Source: Salinarchaeum laminariae (lineage in GTDB: Archaea; Halobacteriota; Halobacteria; Halobacteriales; Salinarchaeaceae). From it: a DNA stretch of 64,000 bases. Made by a program: the position numbers and the translations under genes. Positions 18,910 to 27,268 of the stretch are shown here, in pieces. The notes beneath the pieces were generated by a model. That model was not told the DNA's origin and did no database searches. It saw only the letters and a list, made by a program, of their open reading frames with translations. How positions within the stretch are numbered: position 1 is the first letter of the stretch; each line of letters opens with the position of its first letter. The stretch lies in NCBI RefSeq assembly GCF_023204835.1, contig NZ_CP096270.1:2868907-2932906 (forward strand). Reading direction: 5' to 3'.

Positions 18910-19116
18910 AGGTGTTGAAGGTATATTATTACATATAAGGTCTCGCTGTGCGATGCGTCTCGATCGAATCCAGGCATCTCTAGACCGCAGGACAGCTGGC
19001 AGCCAGTGGGCGGTCCGTGGCATCCCGAGAGAGAGTGAGTCAACGAACGAGGTAGAGCCACTCGTTGGGTCGGTACGTTGAAGACCGTAGCATGCAAATC
19101 TCCAGACGTGAGCACT

Positions 19117-20274
19117 ATGGACGTTTCTACGATCGCGACCGAGGAGTACGTCGCAATCGACGTCGACACCCGCCTCGGGAAGGCTCGCGCACGCTTTCAG
19201 GAGGACAACTCCAAGGGCATCATCGTCATGCGCGACGGTGAGTACGCGGGCGTGTTGGGCGAGCGGGAACTCCTGCAGTCCCACGTCGAGGACGACGCCA
19301 AGGTCGGCGCGCTGATCAAGCCGAGCCGGAACGATCCCGCGCCGAAGATCGACCGGTACGAGGATCTGCGAGACACCGCCCGCCAGCTCGTCGAAGGCGG
19401 AACGAAGGTCGCACCCGTCTTCGAGGACGGTCAGCTCTGGGGGATCGTCACCGCCGACGCGATCCTCGAATCCGTGCTCGACCACCTCGACGCGCTCGAC
19501 GTGGCTGACATCTACACCGACGAGATCGTCTCGATCAACGAGGACGACGGGATCGGTACGGCGATCAACCGCCTCCGGGAGAACGGGATCTCCCGGCTTC
19601 CCGTCGTCAACGACAACGGCTACCTCACCGGAATCGTCACGACCCACGACATCGGCGAGATCGCAGTGCGGAACATGGACGTGATGGGCGAGGGCGACCG
19701 CGCCGGTGACGCGGATCGCATCCTCGACATTCCGGTCTACGACGTCATGAGCAGCCCCGTGGACACGACGACCGCCGACACCTCCGCGAAGGCTGCCGTC
19801 GAGCAGATGCTCGAGGCCGGCATCGGCGGGCTCGTCATCACCCCGGCCGAGGACGATCGGCTCGTCCAGGGGATCCTCACGAAGACCGACGTGCTTCGTG
19901 CGCTCTCCTACACCGAGGAGACCCACCTCGACGTCCAGATCACCAACATCCGTCTGCAGGACACCATCTCCCGGCAGGACGTCCGCGAGGCGATCGAGGA
20001 GGTCGCGGACAAGTACCAGAAGATGCAGGTCCAGCATGCGCACGTGCGGTACCACAAACACAAGGAGAAGCTGCGTGGCACCCCGCTGATCCAGTGCCAG
20101 ATCCGCCTCCGGACCAACAAGGGGCAGATCGCTGGCAGCGGCGAAGGGTACGGCGCGCGGAACGCATTCCACGTCGCACTGGACAAGCTCGAGCGGAACG
20201 TACTCGAGCTGAAGGGCATCCAGAGCGACGAGGAACAGCGCGGGCAGCTTCTTCGGAAGCTCGGCGACCTCTGA
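19117..20274 (+). CDS. four-CBS-domain protein fused to HPF/RaiA-like domain
   Basis: A 385-aa protein. Residues about 1-275 form four CBS motifs (for example [83 protein letters not shown]), which usually bind adenine nucleotides. Residues about 283-385 resemble a ribosome-hibernation factor domain ([18 protein letters not shown], then [16 protein letters not shown]). The combination suggests a nucleotide-sensing ribosome-associated stress factor, though this is inference. ATG 19117 was preferred to upstream starts because the CBS fold begins immediately after it. Confidence 0.8.
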   Translation: MDVSTIATEEYVAIDVDTRLGKARARFQEDNSKGIIVMRDGEYAGVLGERELLQSHVEDDAKVGALIKPSRNDPAPKIDRYEDLRDTARQLVEGGTKVAPVFEDGQLWGIVTADAILESVLDHLDALDVADIYTDEIVSINEDDGIGTAINRLRENGISRLPVVNDNGYLTGIVTTHDIGEIAVRNMDVMGEGDRAGDADRILDIPVYDVMSSPVDTTTADTSAKAAVEQMLEAGIGGLVITPAEDDRLVQGILTKTDVLRALSYTEETHLDVQITNIRLQDTISRQDVREAIEEVADKYQKMQVQHAHVRYHKHKEKLRGTPLIQCQIRLRTNKGQIAGSGEGYGARNAFHVALDKLERNVLELKGIQSDEEQRGQLLRKLGDL

Positions 20275-20519
20275 TTCCGGCCGGCACCACTCCGGTCTAC
20301 CCACATGTTCTGCCCTTCGCCGCACCGATTGAGAGCGATAGGTGTCGGAGAGTGGGAGAAAGAGAAAAGAGAGGGAGAGTGCACGCAGAATCGCGTGCCT
20401 GTTCAGGCAGCGGAGTAGATGGCAGGGGAGCGAGTCGTCGCCACCCCTGCCGATCTCGGTTCCCGTTCCATCGACCGGAACCGAAGCACCCACTATCCGG
20501 CCCCGACGAGTCCAGTCCG

Positions 20520-21020
20520 ATGACCCTCTCGGATGAGGCCCGCAGTCGGCTCGCCGACGTGGTGGAGCTCCAGCCCACGAAGAACAGTGAGCTGCAGGAT
20601 CGCTGGGCGATGGACTCCGGTAGCGACGTTCACTCCTATCTCACAGGCGAGCTATCGGACTACACCTTTCGGGACGACAACAGCCTGATCCGGGCGACCG
20701 CGGAAGCGGCCGACCTCGTCGACGTCGAGCCCGGCGTTGAACCCGGAGAGGACGGCGACGGCGTCGGAACGGTTCGCGTCACGGAGCTCCAGGCGGCCGT
20801 CATCGAGGTGCTGCCCGGGCCCGACGGGCGATCGATGAGCGTGGTGGCGGTCCTGCAAGCTCTTCGTGAGGAGACCGACCGCGATCCCGACGTGGAGGAG
20901 GTCCGTTCGGCGCTCCAGCGGCTACGCCGACAGGAGGCCGTCGAGGTCGAGTACCGAGCGGTGCCGACCTTCCGACTCGCTATGGCGCGCGAGGACCTCA
21001 CCGTCGAAATCAAGGATTGA
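20520..21020 (+). CDS. DUF5797-type haloarchaeal winged-helix-like protein
   Basis: A 166-aa acidic protein whose start MTLSDEARSRLADVVELQPTKN is the conserved opening of DUF5797. It then has YTFRDDNSLIRATAEAADLV and a helix-rich C-terminal part (VVAVLQALREETDRDPDVEEVRSALQRLRRQEAVEVEYRAVPTFRLA) that looks like a winged helix. Probably DNA-associated, but no function is known. The longer upstream frame is Arg-rich read-through and is excluded. Confidence 0.75.
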   Translation: MTLSDEARSRLADVVELQPTKNSELQDRWAMDSGSDVHSYLTGELSDYTFRDDNSLIRATAEAADLVDVEPGVEPGEDGDGVGTVRVTELQAAVIEVLPGPDGRSMSVVAVLQALREETDRDPDVEEVRSALQRLRRQEAVEVEYRAVPTFRLAMAREDLTVEIKD

Positions 21021-21076
21021 CCGGACGGACAGTTCAGGACAACCCGGGAGAGCCCGGGACAGCACCCCCAAACGCT

Positions 21077-22147
21077 TCATTTCGGCCGTTTTCGCTCTCT
21101 TCGCGCCTCCAGCACCGACCGGAGCCCCTTCCCAGGGCCGCCCTCGATCGGCCACCCCATCGAGCGCCACGCCGGCGGTTCGGGCTCGAACTCACTGCAG
21201 CGCCCCCCACACTCCCAGGTCGACGGACACCGGTCCTTCGCGGCGCACTGTGGCTGAAGCGAGGCTGTCGCGTCCTCGCCCACGGTCTCCAGGCCGAAAT
21301 GCCGGCAATCCGGCCGCATCGAGTCGATATAGGAGCGCCAGCCCCGTTCGTAGAGCCGCTCGCCGATGGCCAGCCGCGCGAGCGCCTTCCAGTCGGCGTC
21401 GACGTACTCGAACTCCGCGGCGGAGTGGTCGTACTCGCTGTCACTCGGCCGATCGAGGATTCGCGTCCCAGGGTCCTCGACGGCGAGCGTTCGCGGGTGC
21501 CAGAGGACGGTGGACTGATCGCTCGACGAATCCCCGCCCGCCGGATCGACGGCGAGGACGCCGGCCTCGACGGGCATGTCTGCCAGGAGGCCGGGCTCGG
21601 CGGCGTCGCCTGTCTGTAGCGTCGCGACCCACGCCTCGTCGGCGAGGCCGAAGGCGACGTCTCGCTCCATCTGGTCGGCGAGCGCGTCCGCAGCGCTTCG
21701 GTCGAGATCGGGCTTGTTCTCGATGGCGATCAGCGCGTCGAGCCAGTCGGGGTACTCCCAGCGCCGTCGAAGCTCGATGCGGTTGTTCCGCCGACGGGTT
21801 TCGATCAGATCACGGTCTGCGGCGTCCTTGACCGCCTCCCGAACGTAGCGCCAGTCGGTCGTCCACAGCGTGAGCGCGTCGCGGTACCACTCGAACTCGA
21901 AGGGCGCGTTTCGAACGACCCGTAGGAGATTTCGATCGAGCGCCTGCTCCCCGAACACAGCACGCTGTCGGAGCGCTTCCGTGTCACAGACTGCGACGAC
22001 AGTGTCCCATCGACGGTCCCGCGTCCCGAGCTGCCGGCCCACGAGAACCTGCTTCCCAGGATCGAGTGACTCACCCGGTGGCCACTCGCGCTCGGCCCAC
22101 TGACAGACGCGAAGTTCGAACGGAAACTCCCGCGTCCAGTCGGTCAC
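21077..22147 (-). CDS. DUF5787 protein, PD-(D/E)XK nuclease-like with C-terminal Cys cluster
   Basis: A 356-aa haloarchaeal DUF5787 protein. The block WLDALIAIENKPDLDRSAADALADQ (about residue 135) looks like a PD-(D/E)XK core, with a candidate D-xn-E-x-K triad. Near the C-terminus several cysteines cluster (PDCRHFG, then PQCAAKDRCPSTWECGGRCSEF), like the Fe-S or zinc staple of AddB/Cas4-type nucleases. A DNA nuclease role is plausible but unproven. Single gene, convergent with the DUF5797 gene. Confidence 0.65.
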   Translation of the reverse strand: MTDWTREFPFELRVCQWAEREWPPGESLDPGKQVLVGRQLGTRDRRWDTVVAVCDTEALRQRAVFGEQALDRNLLRVVRNAPFEFEWYRDALTLWTTDWRYVREAVKDAADRDLIETRRRNNRIELRRRWEYPDWLDALIAIENKPDLDRSAADALADQMERDVAFGLADEAWVATLQTGDAAEPGLLADMPVEAGVLAVDPAGGDSSSDQSTVLWHPRTLAVEDPGTRILDRPSDSEYDHSAAEFEYVDADWKALARLAIGERLYERGWRSYIDSMRPDCRHFGLETVGEDATASLQPQCAAKDRCPSTWECGGRCSEFEPEPPAWRSMGWPIEGGPGKGLRSVLEARRERKRPK

Positions 22148-22344
22148 GAATTGGAGATGATCGCCGGACGACGTAAGCGTTCGGTCGAGACCGCTGGAGT
22201 TCGGAAACCGAGCCGAAGCGGGGAGCGGACAGTGCCGGGACAGCCGTCGTCGTTCCCGACCTGCTGTTGGTCACGAAATCCTCCGCGAGCGGCCGAGCGA
22301 CGCGGTTGGGAGCGAGGCCGGCTCGCGGTATTTTTTGGTCCAGA

Positions 22345-22404
22345 TTTTTTCGAGGAGGGTTCCCACAGCGAGCGGAGCGAGCGAGGAAACCCTCCTCGAA
22401 AAAA
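22345..22404 (-). terminator. hairpin terminator downstream of mvaD
   Basis: An inverted repeat with arms 22345-22364 and 22385-22404, about 19 of 20 pairs (TTTTTTCGAGGAGGGT against ACCCTCCTCGAAAAAA). On both strands the arms end in a T run. It lies 8 bp beyond the stop of the minus-strand decarboxylase gene and should end its transcript. The 20-bp loop carries the GAGCGAGCGAG-type motif. Confidence 0.6.
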
Positions 22405-22411
22405 GGTGGGC

Positions 22412-23398
22412 TTAGAACAGCGCCTGCTCCTCGTCTTCGAGAATGCGCGCGGGGCCACCGACCTCCCAGACGGCGGTCTGGACGCCGCAGTCCGCGACGG
22501 CCTCCTCGACCTCGTCGACGTGCTCCTCGGTCGTGTTGACGTAGACGCTCGCACCGGTGTCCGTCGAGAAGTAGGCGGGGACGTCTTCTTCCTCGCGCAG
22601 CTCGCGGACGGCCGCGAAGATCTGGAGGGTCTTCGGCGACCAGTACACCCAGCCCTCGGGGCCTGTCATCGTGGTTGCAGCCAGTGACAGCGAGTCGTGT
22701 TCGGCCAGCTCGAACGTTCGATCGAAGTCATCCGACCGGAGCGCGTCCCGGCACTCGGCGATCTGCTCGTGGATGTGGGCCATCCGCGCCTGGAACATGT
22801 GGCTGTCCTCGGCCTCCTCGTGCGCGTCGTCGGTCTCCTTGTAGGCGGGGACGAGCCCGACGACGACTTTGAGATCGTCCGCGATCTCGCTGTCGATGCG
22901 GTGGGAGCGACAGTCCTGGTCGTTGAGCCCTGCGCGAAGGTGCGAGAAGCCGCCGGTGACAGAGCGCGCCGCGGAGGCAGAGCCGTAGCGGGCGATCGCG
23001 GAGAGTTCACCCAGCGTGGCGTCGAGGTCGGCGGCTTCGGCGAGCGCCGTGGCGGCCGCGGCGAAGCCCGACGACGAGGATCCGAGGCCGACGTTCGTCG
23101 GGAAGCTGTTCTCGCTTTCCATCCGGACGCCGTAGACGGCGTGGGGCGCGTCGGATCGCTCGCGGACGGCGTCGACGATGCGGTCGAGGCGGTCGCGGCC
23201 GCTGCCCTCGACCTCTTCGCCGTCGATGACGTAGGTGTTGTCCTCGTTGTCCATCGAGAACTCCACCGTCGTCTTCGAGTGGCTCGGCGCCGTGCAGACG
23301 CTGATCGAGTCGTGGTAGGGGAGCCGCTGCTGGGAGTCGCGCATCCCGTGGTACTTCACGATGCCCTGGATCGGATGGGCGATCGCCGTAGCTTTCAT
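22412..23398 (-). CDS. mvaD: (di)phosphomevalonate decarboxylase, mevalonate pathway
   Basis: A 328-aa GHMP-superfamily decarboxylase. Seen are the opening KATAIAHPIQGIVKYHGM, the GHMP loop PTNVGLGSSSSGFAAAATAL, the SASAARSVTGGFSHLR segment, and a late DTGASVYVNTTEEHVDEVEEAV. It acts in isoprenoid (archaeal lipid) synthesis. In haloarchaea a homologue in Haloferax was shown to decarboxylate phosphomevalonate rather than the diphosphate, so the exact substrate is left open. ATG 23398 is the only good start. It is divergent from the GH9 gene. Confidence 0.9.
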   Translation of the reverse strand: MKATAIAHPIQGIVKYHGMRDSQQRLPYHDSISVCTAPSHSKTTVEFSMDNEDNTYVIDGEEVEGSGRDRLDRIVDAVRERSDAPHAVYGVRMESENSFPTNVGLGSSSSGFAAAATALAEAADLDATLGELSAIARYGSASAARSVTGGFSHLRAGLNDQDCRSHRIDSEIADDLKVVVGLVPAYKETDDAHEEAEDSHMFQARMAHIHEQIAECRDALRSDDFDRTFELAEHDSLSLAATTMTGPEGWVYWSPKTLQIFAAVRELREEEDVPAYFSTDTGASVYVNTTEEHVDEVEEAVADCGVQTAVWEVGGPARILEDEEQALF

Positions 23399-23518
23399 GC
23401 TTTCAAGGGCGTCGGAGTTGTGCTTAAAGCTGGTGGCTGGGGCATGACGCGCGATCACCACGAAGAGTCGCCTGCCAGCAGTCGATACTGCTTTTTCGGT
23501 CCGTCGAGGATCACGGAC

Positions 23519-25366
23519 ATGGACGTTCTGGTCGATCAGCTGGGATTCGAGCCGACCGCATCCAAGCGCGCAGTTCTGCAAGGATCGTCGGCGTGCGATC
23601 CGGCGTCAGCGGTGGTCGAAGACGCCCGAACGGGCGAGGTCGTCGCACAGGCAGCCATCGAACACGCAGGACACGTCGACGACTGGAAGGACTGGGAGTA
23701 CTGGACGGCCGACTTCTCGGAGCTCGATCGTGCGGGCGAATACGTCGTCTCCGTCGAATACCGCGACGGGAGCGACGAAGCGGGCGACGATACCGGCGAG
23801 AATAGCGATGCCGACCAACCACAGCAGGCACGGTCACGGGAGTTCGAGATCGCAGAGGATCCGTTCGTCGACACCGTCCTCTCCGACGTCGTCCGCTACT
23901 TCCGAGCCGAGCGCTGCACCGGCATCTACGACCGGTACGACCGGAATGCCCCGATCCTCGGTGCCGAAGGCGAGACCATAGACGTCAGCGGCGGCTGGTA
24001 CGACGCCTCCGGCGACGTGAGCAAGTACCTCTCCCACCTCAGCTACGCGAACTACATGAACCCCCAGCAGATTCCGCTGGTCGTCTGGAGTCTACTGGAC
24101 GCGCGGGAGCGGCTCTCGACACGGACGGACACCGGGCGACTCGGCGGCGACGTGACGACCCGGGACGCGATCGGGTTCGACGCGCTCGAAGAGGCCCGCT
24201 TCGGCGCCGACTTCCTCGTTCGGGCCCAGCACGACGACGGCTACTTCTACATGACCGTCTTCGACACGTGGACTTCCGACCCCGAGGAGCGAGACGTCTG
24301 TACCTACGAGGGGTTCGACGGCACGAAGACGGAGGAGTACGAGGCCGGCTTCCGCCAGGGCGGCGGCGTCGCAATCGCAGCTCTCGCCCGAGCTGGCCGG
24401 CTCGATCACGGCGGCGAGTTCGACGCTGAGACCTACTACGAGGCAGCGGTTCGGGGCTTCGATCACCTTCAGACGCACAACGAGTCCTACCTCGACGACG
24501 GCGTCGAGAACGTGATCGACGACTACTGTGCGCTGCTGGCCGCCACCGAGCTTTCGGGAGCCGCAGACGAGCGCGGCGACGCCGACGCTGCCGAGCGGTT
24601 CGCAGCGGCAGCCGCCGAGCGAGCGCGCTCGCTCCTCGATCGCCAGACGGAGGAGGGCTGGTTCGTCGCGAACGACGGCGACCGACCGTTCTTCCACGCG
24701 TCCGACGAAGGACTCCCGATCGTCGCGCTCTGCCGGTATCTCGACGTCGTCGACGCCGGTGATCACGCAACTGCCGACGGACAGCTCGCCGACGAGATTC
24801 AGCAGTCCCTCGCGGCATACTGGGACTGGGAACTCGCACTCACCGACGAGGTCGTGAACCCCTTCGGCTACGCCCGCGAGTTCGCCCAGGCCACGGACGA
24901 GGACGAGCCCGCCGCTCGTTTCTTCGTCCCCCACGAGAACGAGACTGGCTACTGGTGGCAGGGCGAAAACGCCCGGCTCGCGTCGCTGGCTGCCGCCGCC
25001 CAGCACAGCGCGGCGGTGCTCGAAGGCGTGGACTCGGACCTGGAAGTGGACGCGGACGTGGACCTGGCATCGTCGCTTCCCGAGTTCGCACGGGACCAGC
25101 TCGCCTGGATCCTCGGGCGGAACCCCTACGACACGTGTATGCTGGAAGGCGTCGGCAACGACCCGGTCCCCTTCGTCCCCGGCGCTCCGAACACGCCCGG
25201 TGGCATCGTCAACGGGATCACTGCCGGCGTCGAGGACGAGTCCGACATCGCGTTCCGGCCGCCGGAGTACGCAGACGACCCGGAGAACAACTGGCGCTGG
25301 ACGGAGCAGTGGATACCCCACGCGGCGTGGTTCGTCGTCGCCGGGAGCTGGGAAGCGGCGAACTGA
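23519..25366 (+). CDS. glycoside hydrolase family 9 enzyme, no signal peptide
   Basis: A 615-aa protein. Residues 1-115 form an Ig-like N-terminal domain as in GH9 enzymes (MDVLVDQLGFEPTASKRAVL). The (alpha/alpha)6 barrel follows, with DVSGGWYDASGDVSKYLSHL (158-166, catalytic aspartates) and, near the C-terminus, NNWRWTEQWIPHAAWF with E596 as the likely general acid. The DASGD variant and the SKYLSHLSYANY segment resemble GH9 members acting on short chains (cellobiose or glucosamine type) rather than classic cellulases. No Tat or Sec signal is present, so it should be cytoplasmic. Confidence 0.8.
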   Translation: MDVLVDQLGFEPTASKRAVLQGSSACDPASAVVEDARTGEVVAQAAIEHAGHVDDWKDWEYWTADFSELDRAGEYVVSVEYRDGSDEAGDDTGENSDADQPQQARSREFEIAEDPFVDTVLSDVVRYFRAERCTGIYDRYDRNAPILGAEGETIDVSGGWYDASGDVSKYLSHLSYANYMNPQQIPLVVWSLLDARERLSTRTDTGRLGGDVTTRDAIGFDALEEARFGADFLVRAQHDDGYFYMTVFDTWTSDPEERDVCTYEGFDGTKTEEYEAGFRQGGGVAIAALARAGRLDHGGEFDAETYYEAAVRGFDHLQTHNESYLDDGVENVIDDYCALLAATELSGAADERGDADAAERFAAAAAERARSLLDRQTEEGWFVANDGDRPFFHASDEGLPIVALCRYLDVVDAGDHATADGQLADEIQQSLAAYWDWELALTDEVVNPFGYAREFAQATDEDEPAARFFVPHENETGYWWQGENARLASLAAAAQHSAAVLEGVDSDLEVDADVDLASSLPEFARDQLAWILGRNPYDTCMLEGVGNDPVPFVPGAPNTPGGIVNGITAGVEDESDIAFRPPEYADDPENNWRWTEQWIPHAAWFVVAGSWEAAN

Positions 25367-25390
25367 ATCGAAAGTCGGGGCATCCCGAAC

Positions 25391-25645
25391 TCAGTCGCCG
25401 GGAAGCGGCCGACCGAGACACGATCGGCAGAGCCGATACGTAGAGAGTTCGACGGCCCTACCACACTCCCGACAGTACGGACCGGAATCGGCGGCGCCGG
25501 CAGAGACGTCGGCGAACGGGTTCTCGCGGTCGCCGGTCTCGTCCTCGAAGAGGTGATCGCGAGGCGGTTCCGGTCTGTGGCCGAGGAGGGTGGCACAGAC
25601 TGTGAGTCCGAGCGCGAGGAAAGGAGGAACAGTACACCCACCCAC
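25391..25645 (-). CDS. zinc-ribbon protein with N-terminal hydrophobic segment
   Basis: An 84-aa frame from a GTG start. It has a short hydrophobic stretch (FLALGLTVCATLLG) and a C-terminal zinc ribbon, PYCRECGRAVELSTYRLCRSCLG. An ATG two bases upstream in another frame (25647) gives MWVGVLFLL, which would make a better transmembrane start if a frameshift near 25625 joined the frames. The N-terminus is thus uncertain; the zinc ribbon is clear. Function unknown. Confidence 0.5.
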   Translation of the reverse strand: MGGCTVPPFLALGLTVCATLLGHRPEPPRDHLFEDETGDRENPFADVSAGAADSGPYCRECGRAVELSTYRLCRSCLGRPLPGD

Positions 25646-25787
25646 ATCTGCCCGAGCATTGTCGCGGTTCGACTGATACGCGTTCGTAGGGATTTCTCTA
25701 GAGGAACCAAATCATAGTAGGAGGATCCTATACCGCACAGCAGCGTAGTTCGGTCAATGCAACGGGAGCGTGATGGGCGACCCCGGC

Positions 25788-26855
25788 TCAGGACTCCATC
25801 TGGGACCCCCGGTACCACGACCGCCCGACCTTGTAGGCCTGCCAGGCCACCGGCAGCGTCCCCTTCTCCCATCTAACGAGCGGTACCGGTCGGCCGCCGT
25901 ACTGCTCCTTGAACCGGAAGACAGAGTCTGAGAGATCCGGCGCCGTTGGCCCGAAGCTGTAGCGGTCGTACCCCTCCTCAAGGCCCCACTGAATCGCCCG
26001 ACGATGGAGCAGCTCTGAGGGGTACGCGTCGAAGTCGTCGCTGTCAGGGATCGCGGAGAGCCAGTGGTGGAGCACGTCCTGTTCGTCGTCGAGCATGAAG
26101 ACGTATCGACCGACCTCGCGGCCGTCGACGGTCGCTCGTCCCACGAGAACGCGATCGGGCAGGTGGTCGGCGACCGCCTCGAAGAACGAGCGTGGCCGGG
26201 TGGTCGCGCCGACGCGCCCCATGTTCGCCGCGTACATCTCGTACGTGGCAGGAAGGTCGTCCGCGATACTCTCGATTGTCACCTCTGCGTCCTGCTCTGC
26301 ACTCCGGCGCATCGCCTTCCGGCGGCCCGAGTCCATTCGGTCGAGCAGCGTCTCCCAGTCGCTATCGAGGGGCAGGACGAACGCACACTGATCGATCCGG
26401 GGTTCGTACCCGCGAGTTTCCAGCGGACGACCGTACCGGATCGATCCCACGTCGTAGCTCTGGATTCGGTGGAAGATGGCGTTCGATCCGTCGATTGAGG
26501 AGACGCCATCGAGGAGTTCTCCGACGATCGCTTCTTCGTCGCCGGTGGCGACGGGACCGCCGTACCCCGGTGGCGGCGGAACCAGTGACTCGATGTCGGC
26601 CGCCTCGGCGACGCGCTCGGCGGCGTCGTGGGGCAGTGAGAGACGCCGGCCGAAGGTCGGCAGAAAGCCGACCGGGTTCTCGCCCTTCCGAACGACCACG
26701 TGCCGGGGCTGCCACGGCAGCCCATCCTCGACGGCACGCAGCCAGTCGTACCGATGGAAGAAGCTGCCGCCGGTACCCTGCTCGACGAGATTCCGAAGTG
26801 GCCCCTCACCGATCTCCTCGACGCTCCGTACGACGGAAACGGATCGGTCACTCAT
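25788..26855 (-). CDS. GNAT/FemAB-like acyl- or aminoacyl-transferase
   Basis: A 355-aa protein of the FemAB/BioF2-like acetyltransferase group, built from two GNAT-type folds. Seen are SFFHRYDWLRAVEDGLPWQP (conserved F-x-W opening), GYGGPVATG, RKAMRRSAEQDAEVTIE, and the C-terminal GLEEGYDRYSFGPTAPDLSDSVFRFKEQYGG typical of this group. Homologues attach amino acids or acyl groups to peptidoglycan precursors in bacteria; in archaea, which lack murein, the acceptor is unknown (perhaps surface glycans). ATG 26855 starts five residues after an alternative ATG at 26867. Confidence 0.7.
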   Translation of the reverse strand: MSDRSVSVVRSVEEIGEGPLRNLVEQGTGGSFFHRYDWLRAVEDGLPWQPRHVVVRKGENPVGFLPTFGRRLSLPHDAAERVAEAADIESLVPPPPGYGGPVATGDEEAIVGELLDGVSSIDGSNAIFHRIQSYDVGSIRYGRPLETRGYEPRIDQCAFVLPLDSDWETLLDRMDSGRRKAMRRSAEQDAEVTIESIADDLPATYEMYAANMGRVGATTRPRSFFEAVADHLPDRVLVGRATVDGREVGRYVFMLDDEQDVLHHWLSAIPDSDDFDAYPSELLHRRAIQWGLEEGYDRYSFGPTAPDLSDSVFRFKEQYGGRPVPLVRWEKGTLPVAWQAYKVGRSWYRGSQMES

Positions 26856-26867
26856 CGGCGTCCTCAC

Positions 26868-27268
26868 TCACCGCGGGCTGGACGTGCTCTGACAGAGACA
26901 GTTCGTTTTGGGACCGGTGGAAGCGAGAGAGGCAGCGGAGGGGACTGGGACGAATACGGACAGTTTGGAGCCGCTGAAGGGAGTTCATCGTACGCATGCG
27001 ACCACAGGAAGCCCCAAAACATCGGTATACCGTTCACGAAGTAACGCAGCGTTGTGTTGGGGGTTTGTCTAGTACGCCACCGCTGCTTTCGACGGCCGTT
27101 CCGAGACCGAGATGCGACAGAGATACGATCGAGGCGCCAACGAAACGCACTCGCCACACGCAGGTTCGAAGCACGAACGAACCACGACCGAAACGCGAAT
27201 AAAACAGAGGCGATCGGCGAGTAGGATTGCTCCGAACGCGATTGCACTGAGACGGGGGAGCCGGTCGA
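26868..27268. other. intergenic, no gene seen
   Basis: About 400 bp between two minus-strand genes. All frames read as non-protein-like. It probably contains the 3' region of the histidine kinase transcript and the promoter of the GNAT-like gene. Confidence 0.4.

Noticed and set aside
27112..27247. Arg/Thr-rich frames upstream of the GNAT-like gene
   Set aside because: Non-protein-like composition in all frames; treated as intergenic.
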